From an uncultured Prevotellaceae bacterium (GTDB taxonomy: Bacteria > Bacteroidota > Bacteroidia > Bacteroidales > Bacteroidaceae): a DNA stretch of 64,000 nt. The translations under genes were made by a program, and so were the position numbers. Under the pieces are notes generated by a model. That model made no database searches, had not been told where the DNA came from, and worked only from the letters and a program-made list of their open reading frames with translations. This document shows, piece after piece, positions 53,606 through 62,373 of this stretch. The first letter of the stretch is position 1, and each line of letters opens with the position of its first letter. The DNA lies in assembly GCA_902790625.1 (NCBI GenBank), contig CADASP010000002.1, forward strand, positions 124,001 to 188,000. Direction: 5' to 3'.

Positions 53606-54214
53606 TCATTCCTTGCTCTCCCCACTGGTTTGTTCCACGAAGATGGTGTCGTTCTTCAGTGTCAGTTGTATGTAATCGAACATGTTCAGGTGGTCGATGA
53701 ACGCTTCAAGCGACTCGTCAGGGTCCCACGTCATGATGAACTTCATGCCTTTGGCCTCCTCGTCGCGGAAGCTGACGGCCTTGCCGTAGTGGGCCGAGAC
53801 GACGGTGAGAATGCTGTCGAGGCGCACATCGTCGAAACGGAGGGACGACCCACCCCCTTGCTCCTCCCTGTGAGGGAGGGAAGTAGTTACTTGTGCCGAC
53901 TGGGGCGAATCCGCATGGGAAGATATGATATGTGGAATGATAGCCCAAGCCAATCCACAAAGTAGGACGGCACCGAGGAAGACAGCGGCTATGCGGTATA
54001 TCCACCCTTGCCTTTGAGCACCCTGCCCGTGACGGCTGGGAAGTGTGGGGTTATGCAGCTTTTCCCTCTGATACACTTTCTTGCAGTCGGCCATTACGTC
54101 GTAAGCCTTTCGTACTTCTTCGTCCGAGAGCAGTTCCTTCAACTGTGCCTCGGTCATTGCTTCCGGCTCGTCCATCAGCCGCAGCAGCGTCATTAGTTTG
54201 TCGTTCGTCTCCAT
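53606..54214 (-). CDS. DUF4974 domain protein, probable anti-sigma factor
   Basis: 202 residues from ATG 54214. The cytoplasmic N-terminal part is helical (MTLLRLMDEPEAMTEAQLKELLSDEEVRKAYD). One TM helix lies at about 75-95 (IAAVFLGAVLLCGLAWAIIPHII), and the periplasmic DUF4974/STN-like domain at about 130-195 (VRLDSILTVVSAHYGKAVSF, MTWDPDESLEAFIDHLNMFDYIQLT). The usual FecR middle domain is absent. The linker HREEQGGGSS is encoded by an inserted GC-rich palindrome (53848-53889). Lies between the sigma gene and the TonB receptor, as in ligand-sensing FecR-type systems. Confidence 0.85.
   Translation of the reverse strand: METNDKLMTLLRLMDEPEAMTEAQLKELLSDEEVRKAYDVMADCKKVYQREKLHNPTLPSRHGQGAQRQGWIYRIAAVFLGAVLLCGLAWAIIPHIISSHADSPQSAQVTTSLPHREEQGGGSSLRFDDVRLDSILTVVSAHYGKAVSFRDEEAKGMKFIMTWDPDESLEAFIDHLNMFDYIQLTLKNDTIFVEQTSGESKE
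53848..53889. repeat. GC-rich palindrome inside the DUF4974 gene
   Basis: CCTCCCTGTGAGGGAGG palindrome with an ACCCACCCCCTTG flank, translated in frame as the linker TSLPHREEQGGGSS. Different in sequence from the CCCCCGAGGGGG element but similar in behaviour. Confidence 0.6.
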
Positions 54215-54218
54215 GTCG

Positions 54219-54698
54219 TTAAGGGTTGAAATGGTTCTTGATTCGCGTAATTGCAGCAACAAGATGCTTGTACACCGCCACCTCGCTGATGCCCAGCTCT
54301 GTAGCTATCTCACGATACTTCAGTTCCTCACCGAAGCGCAGCTGGAACACACGGCGCTGAGCCTCGGTCAGTCCTGTCAGGATGAAAGCCTGCAGACGGT
54401 CCAACCGCTCCTTCTCCTCATCTTCTGTCGCCGTCGGCTGTTCGAGGGCATAGAGATGTGTCACCCGCTCCGTCAGCGTCTTGCGGGCGAGTACGTTTCG
54501 ACAGCGGTTGCGCACGCTCTCACAGAGGTACGCCAGTTCACGACCAGCCTCCACGTTGGGTAAACGCCTCAGCAGCTCGACAAAGATTTCGCTCACCACG
54601 TCCTGTGCCTCGGCGTCGTCGTAGAGCATGGCACGCGCCTCGGCCAGCAGGCGGGCATGGTGTTGTCGGAACAGCTTTTCCAGTGTACTCTGATTCAT
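54219..54698 (-). CDS. ECF-type RNA polymerase sigma factor
   Basis: 159 residues. Region 2 about 8-70 (LFRQHHARLLAEARAMLYDDAEAQDVVSEIFVEL) and region 4 about 105-155 (LTEAQRRVFQLRFGEELKYREIATELGISEVAVYKHL). Followed after 4 bases by the DUF4974 anti-sigma gene and then the TonB receptor, so ligand binding at the receptor would be expected to free this factor. With the receptor broken, signalling may be lost or altered. No clear primary-sigma promoter upstream; it may drive itself. Confidence 0.93.
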   Translation of the reverse strand: MNQSTLEKLFRQHHARLLAEARAMLYDDAEAQDVVSEIFVELLRRLPNVEAGRELAYLCESVRNRCRNVLARKTLTERVTHLYALEQPTATEDEEKERLDRLQAFILTGLTEAQRRVFQLRFGEELKYREIATELGISEVAVYKHLVAAITRIKNHFNP

Positions 54699-54783
54699 CT
54701 TCCGTTGCTTGCGTTTTATCTTAGAGACAAACGAATGCTTCGTTTTCCTAACCTACATAACGGAAAAAGGCTTTTATTTGGTA

Positions 54784-54841
54784 TGAAAAAGATTTGTAAA
54801 CTGAGTTTACAAGTTGTTTTGGGGGATTTTTCGTAATTTTG
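54784..54841 (+). promoter_or_regulatory. Promoter of the TPR regulator with phased repeats and dyad
   Basis: -7 TAATTTTG at 54834-54841. Upstream words TGAAAA at 54784 and TGTAAA at 54795 (period 11) end 33 bases before the -7 box, the mirror image of the three minus-strand promoters. TTGTAAAC-TGA-GTTTACAA at 54794-54812 is a perfect dyad. The ATG follows the -7 box by only 8 bases. Confidence 0.75.
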
Positions 54842-54849
54842 CAGTCGTT

Positions 54850-56460
54850 ATGAGACAAATAGTTACAATTCTTTGCCTGATGATGGCGATTCTGACCTCC
54901 TGCCAATCAGAGCATGAGCGGCAGACGGCAATGCTGAATGACCTGATGGAGGCCACGGACAATTACGACACGATGCCCAACGATTCCCTCGCCCGCGCCG
55001 TGCTCTACTACATGGAGCGGCATGGGTCGTCTCGCGAGCTGCAGCAGACGTGGCGCATGATGGCGAAGATGTACCGCCGCCACGGGGCACTGATATACGA
55101 GGGCTTCGCCTACGAGATGGCCGCCGACTGCGTGGACTCGCTGAGCGCCGACTTCGATGCGCGTGCCTTGGCCGAGATTTGCTATGAGTGGAGCATCAAC
55201 CAGCAGTTCTCCTTCGACGATGAGTTAGCAAAGCAAACGGCACGGCGAGGCATGAAGCTGGCACAGCAGGTGGGCGACACCTTATTATATTATAGATGCA
55301 TGGGGCAGGAAGCGAATGTGGCGCTGACAGTGAATGACGATGTTCAATTCCTGCCTACTGCCTACCAGGCTTTCAGCGAACTGTGGCAGCGGGGACGTAA
55401 GGACTGGGCCGTCGATGCCTTCGTTCCCTATATGTCCTACCTCCTGAACTATGACCGCAAGTATCTTGAAGGACTTATCAACTGCGCCGGAGGCAAAGAG
55501 GCATTCTTCAATGGGCGCAAAGACGTGGGGCCTTTCCTCGAAATGCAGGATGCCAATTTGCCCGACTCGATGAAGCTTTGGATGCAACGCTACGAGCAGT
55601 ACACTCATGAGGATTTGGAGCATGTGGGGTCGTATGCCGCCATACAGTACTGGGAGTTGCTTGGCGACTACCACCTGCGATTGGGCGATTTCGACTCCGC
55701 ACACTACTATTACAGCCGCCTTGACCATCCGTGGAACTATGTCCGCTTCTATGGCTACCGCAGACTTTTGGATCTTTACCAGAAATTCCCCGACCGTGAC
55801 CCTGACTACAGCCAGCGTAACTACTATACCGACCATGCCGTTACTTATTACTTCGCCGTGAAGAAAGACCGCTTCTTGGAGAATGAAGACGAATACCGCC
55901 AGCGCAACGTGCTCATCAATCACGAGCTGGAGTTGGAACACGAGCGCACCCTGATTGCCTATGGACTATTGCTGCTAATGGGAATTAGCTGCTTTGCGGC
56001 ATACCACCTCTACAAACTGCGACGTGAGCACCGTGAAACACTGGAGCAGAACCGAGAATACGCCGACATACTGCACTCCTTGAAGCAGCAGGCACGACCA
56101 GACATCCTCGGCACAGATATAGCCCGCCATTTCCACAACCTGTCAGCGCAGGACAGCCATCCCACGGCTGAAGACTGGCAAGCCCTACGCAACGAAATTG
56201 ACCGTCAGCATCCCCAGCTCTTCGCCACCCTCCAACAGCAGTACGCCGAGCACCAGCCCGACCAAACCATGACGGAACAAGAGCGTCATGTGGTCAGTCT
56301 GATTGTCATCCGCTGCAGTCCGCTCCAGATGTCCGTCCTGCTCGTCTGCACCAAGAGCAACGTCAGCAACCTGCGCCGCCGCCTTTACCATAAATTGACC
56401 GGCAAAGATGGCAGCGGCTCCGATTTGGATAGATATACAATGGAGTTGTGCGAGAGGTGA
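54850..56460 (+). CDS. TPR-containing membrane-anchored transcription regulator
   Basis: 536 residues from ATG 54850. Lipoprotein-type signal (LCLMMAILTSC, Cys at 17), then a helical TPR-like periplasmic region to about 370. One TM helix is near 378-398 (IAYGLLLLMGISCFAAYHLY), followed by a coiled coil (HRETLEQNREYADILHSLKQQ). The C-terminal helix-turn-helix (LTEQERHVVSLIVIRCSPLQMSVLL...NVSNLRRRLYHKLTG) is the same type as in 49258-50277. Earlier in-frame starts fall inside the promoter. Divergent from the ECF operon. Likely a one-component sensor-regulator of the phased-repeat promoters. Confidence 0.82.
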   Translation: MRQIVTILCLMMAILTSCQSEHERQTAMLNDLMEATDNYDTMPNDSLARAVLYYMERHGSSRELQQTWRMMAKMYRRHGALIYEGFAYEMAADCVDSLSADFDARALAEICYEWSINQQFSFDDELAKQTARRGMKLAQQVGDTLLYYRCMGQEANVALTVNDDVQFLPTAYQAFSELWQRGRKDWAVDAFVPYMSYLLNYDRKYLEGLINCAGGKEAFFNGRKDVGPFLEMQDANLPDSMKLWMQRYEQYTHEDLEHVGSYAAIQYWELLGDYHLRLGDFDSAHYYYSRLDHPWNYVRFYGYRRLLDLYQKFPDRDPDYSQRNYYTDHAVTYYFAVKKDRFLENEDEYRQRNVLINHELELEHERTLIAYGLLLLMGISCFAAYHLYKLRREHRETLEQNREYADILHSLKQQARPDILGTDIARHFHNLSAQDSHPTAEDWQALRNEIDRQHPQLFATLQQQYAEHQPDQTMTEQERHVVSLIVIRCSPLQMSVLLVCTKSNVSNLRRRLYHKLTGKDGSGSDLDRYTMELCER

Positions 56461-56521
56461 AGGACTCTCTTGCTACCGAAGAGAGCCCTTAGGGACGTCG
56501 GGTGATTGCGGTCAACCATTC

Positions 56522-56750
56522 TCCTATATTCATCATCACTTACAAATTTCGGTTGGCAGCGGCCGCTGCCATTCATGGCGGCGTTCGCTGCCATCATTGG
56601 CAGCGGCCGCTGCCAATGATGTCTCTTCGGTGCCTCCCGCTCCCTGTTTGTCGTGCGCCGCCTCTCCTGAATCCACCCCTTTTCGCTCGTCATCAACAAT
56701 GCTCAACTGCATGTCATCACTTTTTTAGCGAATGGTTTGCTGATTCCTTG
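56522..56750 (+). repeat. Dispersed GCGGCCGC repeat, copy 4
   Basis: Same order as copy 1 with fewer palindromes; ends TTTTTTAGCGAATGGTTTGC as copy 1 does. Preceded at 56470-56521 by words shared in reverse with copy 2 (CTTGCTACCGAAG, CGGGTGATTGCGGTCAACCATTCTCC). The stretch 56751-56896 shows nothing recognisable. Confidence 0.85.
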
Positions 56751-56896
56751 AATAATTCGTACGGTTGAAAGGAAACAAAATGATGACAATTCGCAAAATG
56801 ATGAACAATCAGGCTCAGTCGTTTCTAAAAAAGTTGTATTTCCTGTTTTCTTTCAAGATGTCTTTTCAACCGTACAATTATTTTTTTGCCTCATTA

Positions 56897-56928
56897 TTTG
56901 GAGAATAGCGAAAGAATGCGTATATTTG
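56897..56928 (+). promoter_or_regulatory. Promoter of the two-hydrolase operon
   Basis: TTTG at 56897-56900, 20-base spacer, TATATTTG at 56921-56928. Exact consensus, 27 bases before the ATG at 56956. Confidence 0.87.
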
Positions 56929-56955
56929 CGGGCAATAAAAGAAAAAGCACAAACC

Positions 56956-58014
56956 ATGATAAAGAAACTATTGATGACGGCGATGATTGTCGCCGCAAGC
57001 GTGGGCGTGATGAATGCCCAGACGACTCAAAAGCAGGTGGTGGAAGAAGGCGGCACAGGCCCCTTCAAGTCGGAAGTGGTGGGCGACGCGTCCTGCCCTG
57101 GCTTCACGGTCTATCGTCCTCAGAACCTGAAGGCGGTGGTGGCTCGGCAGGGAGTCCTGCCCGTGATTGTCTATGCCAACGGAGCTTGCTTCAACAACAA
57201 TGTGGAGATGCGCCTGCTGCTGAGCGAGGTAGCCTCCTACGGCTACGTGGCGGCCGCCATTGGCCCTTACGACGAAGCTGATGTGATGGCACAGTGGCGG
57301 GGCGTGCTGAAGTCGGCTTACCCCGAAACCAAGGGCGAGGTGATTATGGCCAATGGCGAAAAAATACTGCCCCTCACGGCCGAAGAGCGACAGGCACGCG
57401 AGGAGCAGCAGAGAATGGAGAGAGAACAAGCGCAGAAAAACGCCAAGAAGAACAAGAAAAAGCAACTGGAGGCCCCGCCCTTCAGAACCTATCCCAAGAT
57501 GTTGCTGGAGGTGCTTGACTGGCTGACCGACCAGAATGCAGCCTCAGGCTCGGAATACTACCACTGCCTCGACCTCGACCATGTGGCGGCGATGGGACAG
57601 TCGTGCGGTGGCGCACAGGTGCTGGGAGTGGCCCACGACCCCCGCATCAAGACCTGCGTGATGCTGAACTCTGGCATCGGCGACATGGAGATGATGGGGT
57701 CGACGAAGGAGTCGCTGAAGAACCTCCACCAGCCCATGTTCTACATGATTGGTGGCCCCGGCGACATCGCTTACGCCAATGCACAGAAGGACTATGAGCG
57801 CATAGCCGACAACATCCCCGTGGTGATGCTCAACTCCAAGGACGGCCACAGCGGCACCTATTACGAGAAGCATGGCGGCAACTATGCCAAGGCAGTGGTG
57901 AAATGGCTCGACTGGCAACTGAAAGGCAAGGTGGGACAGGCTGCGCTCTTCCTTGACGACGAATACCTGAAAATGAAGTTTCCCGACTGGCAAGGCGTCA
58001 GAAAGAATTTCTAA
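56956..58014 (+). CDS. Secreted alpha/beta hydrolase with a cysteine in the nucleophile elbow motif
   Basis: 352 residues. Signal peptide MIKKLLMTAMIVAASVGVMNAQ. Alpha/beta-hydrolase pattern: PVIVYANGACFNNN (oxyanion region) and the nucleophile elbow GQSCGG near residue 214, where Ser precedes Cys. A GHS-type histidine region (LNSKDGHSGTYYEKHGG) follows. A lysine/glutamate-rich insert (about 145-172: EEQQRMEREQAQKNAKKNKKK) separates the two halves. Resembles dienelactone hydrolase or polyester-hydrolase-like proteins. Followed 22 bases later by an esterase, so a joint role in removing ester groups from dietary polymers is possible. Confidence 0.78.
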   Translation: MIKKLLMTAMIVAASVGVMNAQTTQKQVVEEGGTGPFKSEVVGDASCPGFTVYRPQNLKAVVARQGVLPVIVYANGACFNNNVEMRLLLSEVASYGYVAAAIGPYDEADVMAQWRGVLKSAYPETKGEVIMANGEKILPLTAEERQAREEQQRMEREQAQKNAKKNKKKQLEAPPFRTYPKMLLEVLDWLTDQNAASGSEYYHCLDLDHVAAMGQSCGGAQVLGVAHDPRIKTCVMLNSGIGDMEMMGSTKESLKNLHQPMFYMIGGPGDIAYANAQKDYERIADNIPVVMLNSKDGHSGTYYEKHGGNYAKAVVKWLDWQLKGKVGQAALFLDDEYLKMKFPDWQGVRKNF

Positions 58015-58021
58015 CATCTAA

Positions 58022-58921
<900 letters not shown>

Positions 58922-58927
58922 AGAAGC

Positions 58928-59052
58928 AAGCCCCAATAAGCCCCCCCTTCAGCCCCCGAGGGGGCTACTATAGTTTTGCTGGTACATGCTTGCGCCATAG
59001 AATCTATAGTAGCCCCCTCGGGGGCTGAAGGGGGGGCTTATTGGGGGGGGCT
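58928..59052. repeat. Long GC-rich inverted repeat between convergent genes
   Basis: Arms of about 45 bases (58928-58973 and 59004-59052) built of CCCCCC, TTCAGCCCCCGAGGGGGCT and ACTATAG face each other around a 30-base loop. Related to the 82-bp element at 50932-51013. It sits exactly between the ends of the esterase (+) and TssF (-) genes and probably terminates both. Confidence 0.82.
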
Positions 59053-59056
59053 TTAT

Positions 59057-60850
59057 TTAATCTTCCTCCAAATTCTTCAGGGTGATGATGATGGGCATGG
59101 CGATGCACGAGCGATTGCGGATGCGCTGCTGCAGCAGACTGTCGTAGGCGATGCGCTGGGCATGCTCATAGTTCTTGCGATCCTTGAACTCCAGGTTGAT
59201 GTAGAGGCCGCGCTGCAGTTGGTCGCCCACGCCGGCACCCTCGATGCTCATCTTGATGAAGATGCGGCGGAACTCCTCGCGCCCAAACTCGGCGAAAAGC
59301 TCCTTGCGCAGGAAGGCATCGATGTCCATGCGGGTGTAGAGGCGGTCGTTGGTGAGCGCGAAGTAGCGCAGCTGCTCGTAGCGCTCGTCGGCGGTGGCCT
59401 TGTCGGTGCCACCCATGGCCGAGACCACCACCTGCGCCTTCTGCTCCAGTGCCGGCTCGTGCTTGTTCTCCATCACCTCGCCAGCACGGGGCAGGTTGCC
59501 GATGCGGCCCATGGTGGTGATGTAGCTGACGCGCGTCGACGTGGTGGGCGGATACTGGTTCATGTTCTTCATGGCGAAGGTGCCACTGTCGAACATGAAC
59601 GTCTCGTTGTGCTGTCCCACGCTCTTGCCCAGGCGGTTGATGGTCTCACGCAACTGCTTCAGCACCTCGCCATCCTTGATGCCGTTGTACTCGATGAAGG
59701 CGTAATAGTCGTCGATGAAGCGGTTGTAGAGGTTGCGCACGTCGCGGTAGAGGTCGCCATTGTTGTAGCACACGGCATCAAAGTCGCGCACGATAATCTC
59801 GTCCTTCGTCATGTTGAAGCCCTGCCGATTGGCGGTGGTGCTCGTCTCTAAGATGCGCAGGAAGTAGGCCCCCTCCTGCTGCTGCAGCTTGGCCACGGGC
59901 TGAGCCTGGGTGAGCATGAGCGAGCAGATGTCGATGTTGGTGACGGGCATCACGCCGAGGGTGACGCTGAAATTGTCGGGTACCTGATAACCCTCGGGGA
60001 AGTCGAGCCGCAGCCAGATGGTGTTGGGCTGGAACAGGTCGAGCACGTCGCTCTCGAGCCACTGCTGAAACACGCGAGGGAAGGGACGCGGCTTAAACAC
60101 ATCGCGGTCGACGAGCGGGTCGGTGATGTAGAGCAGCGAGCCGTCGCTGATGTTGAGCAGGTTCTCCTTCCAGCCCTGCACGATGGAGAAGAACTCGGCC
60201 GACGACTGCTGTGCATCGAACGGCTCGGCCATCTCCATGTTCTCCATCTCGAGCATCGTCGAGAAGTCGAGCTGCTGGCCTGTGGTCCCGCTGTAGATAT
60301 GTTCGGGCAGCAAGCCTCCCGTGCCCTTGATGAAGAGCGACAGGCCACGCAGCGAGTTCACCTCGCAGCTGGTCTTGATGCCCACCCACGCGCTGTTGGG
60401 GCGGTCCATGCTGATGTCGATCTGGTTGATGCCATCGCGCAGGGTGCGGCGGTTGAGCAGATAAACCCCTTGATGGGGCAGCAGCAGCGTGTTGAACAGG
60501 GGTATATAATTCAGCGTGGTCTTGCCATCGGGGGCTTTGTAGGCAAACTCTGCCCCTCCACCCACGGTCACCGTTGCCACGCCGCTATCGGGTTTCATGT
60601 CGGGTCGCAGCAGCGTCACGGCGGGCATGGCCTCCACCTTCTGCCGAGGGATGAAGTCGGTGCAGAAGCGGTCGACGATGCGCTCGGTGGCGCCAGCGGC
60701 ATAGTCCTGCACCTTTTGCGACTCGCACACCAGGGCCACCAGCATCATCTTGGCCACGGGGTCCATCTGACTGAAGTCGATGGGCTGCGCCGACAGCTGC
60801 CCCAAGGCCACCACTGCCTCATTGATTCGTTTTTGAAGATCTACATCCAT
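59057..60850 (-). CDS. tssF: Type VI secretion baseplate protein TssF-like
   Basis: 597 residues, the size of TssF (VasA). Part of the cytoplasmic wedge of the contractile baseplate, with TssG, TssE and TssK. The C-terminal region (FRRIFIKMSIEGAGVGDQLQRGLYINLEF, RIAYDSLLQQRI) and the overall order fit the Bacteroidota (T6SSiii) type. No membrane segment. Starts 19 bases after TssE. Assignment rests on size, position beside a gp25 protein and general sequence pattern. Confidence 0.72.
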   Translation of the reverse strand: MDVDLQKRINEAVVALGQLSAQPIDFSQMDPVAKMMLVALVCESQKVQDYAAGATERIVDRFCTDFIPRQKVEAMPAVTLLRPDMKPDSGVATVTVGGGAEFAYKAPDGKTTLNYIPLFNTLLLPHQGVYLLNRRTLRDGINQIDISMDRPNSAWVGIKTSCEVNSLRGLSLFIKGTGGLLPEHIYSGTTGQQLDFSTMLEMENMEMAEPFDAQQSSAEFFSIVQGWKENLLNISDGSLLYITDPLVDRDVFKPRPFPRVFQQWLESDVLDLFQPNTIWLRLDFPEGYQVPDNFSVTLGVMPVTNIDICSLMLTQAQPVAKLQQQEGAYFLRILETSTTANRQGFNMTKDEIIVRDFDAVCYNNGDLYRDVRNLYNRFIDDYYAFIEYNGIKDGEVLKQLRETINRLGKSVGQHNETFMFDSGTFAMKNMNQYPPTTSTRVSYITTMGRIGNLPRAGEVMENKHEPALEQKAQVVVSAMGGTDKATADERYEQLRYFALTNDRLYTRMDIDAFLRKELFAEFGREEFRRIFIKMSIEGAGVGDQLQRGLYINLEFKDRKNYEHAQRIAYDSLLQQRIRNRSCIAMPIIITLKNLEED

Positions 60851-60868
60851 ATTGTTATGGTTATTCCA

Positions 60869-61366
60869 TTACTGTCGGTATTGCTTCACGGTGGGTTCGA
60901 TGAGGAACGTCACCACCTTGCGATAGGGTCGGCGCGTGCCAAGCCCATCGTCGAGGCTACCCTCCACGACGACGTTCAGCATATACTTCGAAGGGGTCTT
61001 CTTGCGGTGGACACTCTTGTCGAGCGCGCTGTCGAGGACGATGTTCACATTGACGTTCTTCAGCTGAGGCTCATAGGTGGCCAGGCTCTGGCGAATGCTG
61101 TCTTCGCACTCCTTCTTCGTCACCTCGTTGCGCAGGCCGGTGGACACCGACGCCGTCTGGTTGATGTTGAACTCCTGGTAGTGCACATTCGAATACTCAT
61201 GGTTCCAGTATTCAAAGCCGAAGTCGGGATCGCCGGCAAAGCTGCCCCTTGGTGTAAACACGATAAGCTCCACCAAGTTGTCGAGCATGGTGACGGCGTC
61301 CTCGATGTCGCGCACCAAGCGCAACGAAGGCTCTATATAACTGAGAGGTGTGCTGATGAAACTCAT
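60869..61366 (-). CDS. tssE: Type VI secretion baseplate protein TssE (gp25-like)
   Basis: 165 residues. gp25/GPW family: IEDAVTMLDNLVELIVFTPRGSF AGDPDFG-type region, with ECEDSIRQSLATYEPQLKNVNVNIVLD in the middle. Links the baseplate to the sheath. The ATG overlaps the TGA of the upstream gene (ATGA at 61363-61366), so 61366 is preferred over earlier in-frame starts. Confidence 0.78.
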   Translation of the reverse strand: MSFISTPLSYIEPSLRLVRDIEDAVTMLDNLVELIVFTPRGSFAGDPDFGFEYWNHEYSNVHYQEFNINQTASVSTGLRNEVTKKECEDSIRQSLATYEPQLKNVNVNIVLDSALDKSVHRKKTPSKYMLNVVVEGSLDDGLGTRRPYRKVVTFLIEPTVKQYRQ

Positions 61367-62370
61367 ATCCGTTTGCCTTCCCAAGCACGTCGTGGATCAG
61401 GGGCAGCGGGGCGAGGCTGCGGCTTGGGTGGTTCGGGCACGGGCTCAGGCTCGGGCTTGGGTTCTTCGCGCTTGAGCAGACTGAACCGCTCCACCTTCTC
61501 GTTGATGGCATAGCACATGCCCAAGCCTTGCTTGATGCGCAGATAGGCGTTGCGATAGCTGTAGGGCACGCGCGTATAGTTGGTGAACGTGTCGGCCTCC
61601 GAAAGGCTCAGGGCCTCGTCGAAGTCGCAGGCCAGGGTGAAGGCGCCCACCACCTTCTGCACGCAGCCGAGCAGCTGCTGGGGTGTCATCAGCTCGTGCT
61701 CGGCATTGGCGGTGATGAGCATCTGCTGCACCACGGGCCAGTAGATGCTGATGGCGGTGCGGGCACCCGTGTTGAGCTGCTGGCGTGTGCCCTCGTCGAT
61801 GTTGCGCAGGATGGAGACGAACTGCGCATGCAACTCCTCGAAGCGGGGATGCGACGACAGGTAGAGGCACGGCGGCACGAACTTGGTGTTGTCCTCGCGC
61901 CAGCCATCCTCGTTCACAATGTGGCCGATGGGCATGGCATTGTCGGGCACGGCAGCATTGCCGCTGACGAGGGCAAAGCTGTAGCGAGGCTCGCGGTAGC
62001 CGTCGGGGGTATCGGCCCAGTCATCGTCGGCTGTGCTCACGTTGATGGTGAGGAAGAACTCACGCTCGTCGGAGCGGTCGGGAATCTGCACACGGCCATC
62101 GAAGGTGTTGGTGAACTTGGTGTCGAAGCGGGCATCGATGAGATAGCCGCCACGGGTGATGGCCAGGCAGTCGACGGCTTCGACATCGACGAAGCCCTTG
62201 GCCACGCTCATTTGCAGAAGGAACGGACGGGCGGCAGACAGCAGTCCGAAGCGGCCACCAGCACCCAACAACAGGGCCTGACTGATGTGCTCGTAAGAGC
62301 AGGCATCGGCAGCAAGCAGCACCTCGTCGGTCAGGCGCATGCCTTTTTTCCAGCTGATTCTTTTTGGCAT
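61363..62370 (-). CDS. tssK: Type VI secretion baseplate protein TssK-like
   Basis: 335 residues. Start MPKRISWKKGMRLTDEVLLAADACSYEHI resembles the N-terminal shell domain of TssK. The middle holds ELHAQFVSILRNIDEGTRQQLNTG and the C-terminus a proline-rich tail (PEPEPVPEPPKPQPRP). TssK joins the baseplate to the membrane complex. Coupled to tssE by ATGA and 3 bases from TssG. The tail before the coupling site is unusually proline-rich. Confidence 0.68.
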   Translation of the reverse strand: MPKRISWKKGMRLTDEVLLAADACSYEHISQALLLGAGGRFGLLSAARPFLLQMSVAKGFVDVEAVDCLAITRGGYLIDARFDTKFTNTFDGRVQIPDRSDEREFFLTINVSTADDDWADTPDGYREPRYSFALVSGNAAVPDNAMPIGHIVNEDGWREDNTKFVPPCLYLSSHPRFEELHAQFVSILRNIDEGTRQQLNTGARTAISIYWPVVQQMLITANAEHELMTPQQLLGCVQKVVGAFTLACDFDEALSLSEADTFTNYTRVPYSYRNAYLRIKQGLGMCYAINEKVERFSLLKREEPKPEPEPVPEPPKPQPRPAAPDPRRAWEGKRI

Positions 62371-62373
62371 AGT

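Larger units (their letters stand above)
50453..53609 (-). pseudogene. TonB-dependent receptor disrupted by an 82-bp element
   Basis: The 5' part (50979-53609, 876 codons) has a signal peptide (MKRLLLFVIIQLAAYTSFAQ) and an STN-like domain. A carboxypeptidase-like domain, an outer-membrane plug (GSMLDALIGQLPGVELKRDG) and the barrel follow. At HITYAQSVD the frame enters the inserted element and stops (PPFIPRGGY, TAA). The remaining 160 codons lie beyond it in another frame (STVRRLALSLTPTFKADI ... MPRYALFHIIYRLNKQP, TAG at 50455). Removing 50932-51013 restores one frame (SVD-SSTVRRLA). A truncated product may still be made. Third gene of the ECF sigma/DUF4974 operon, overlapping DUF4974 by ATGA. 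Confidence 0.88.
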
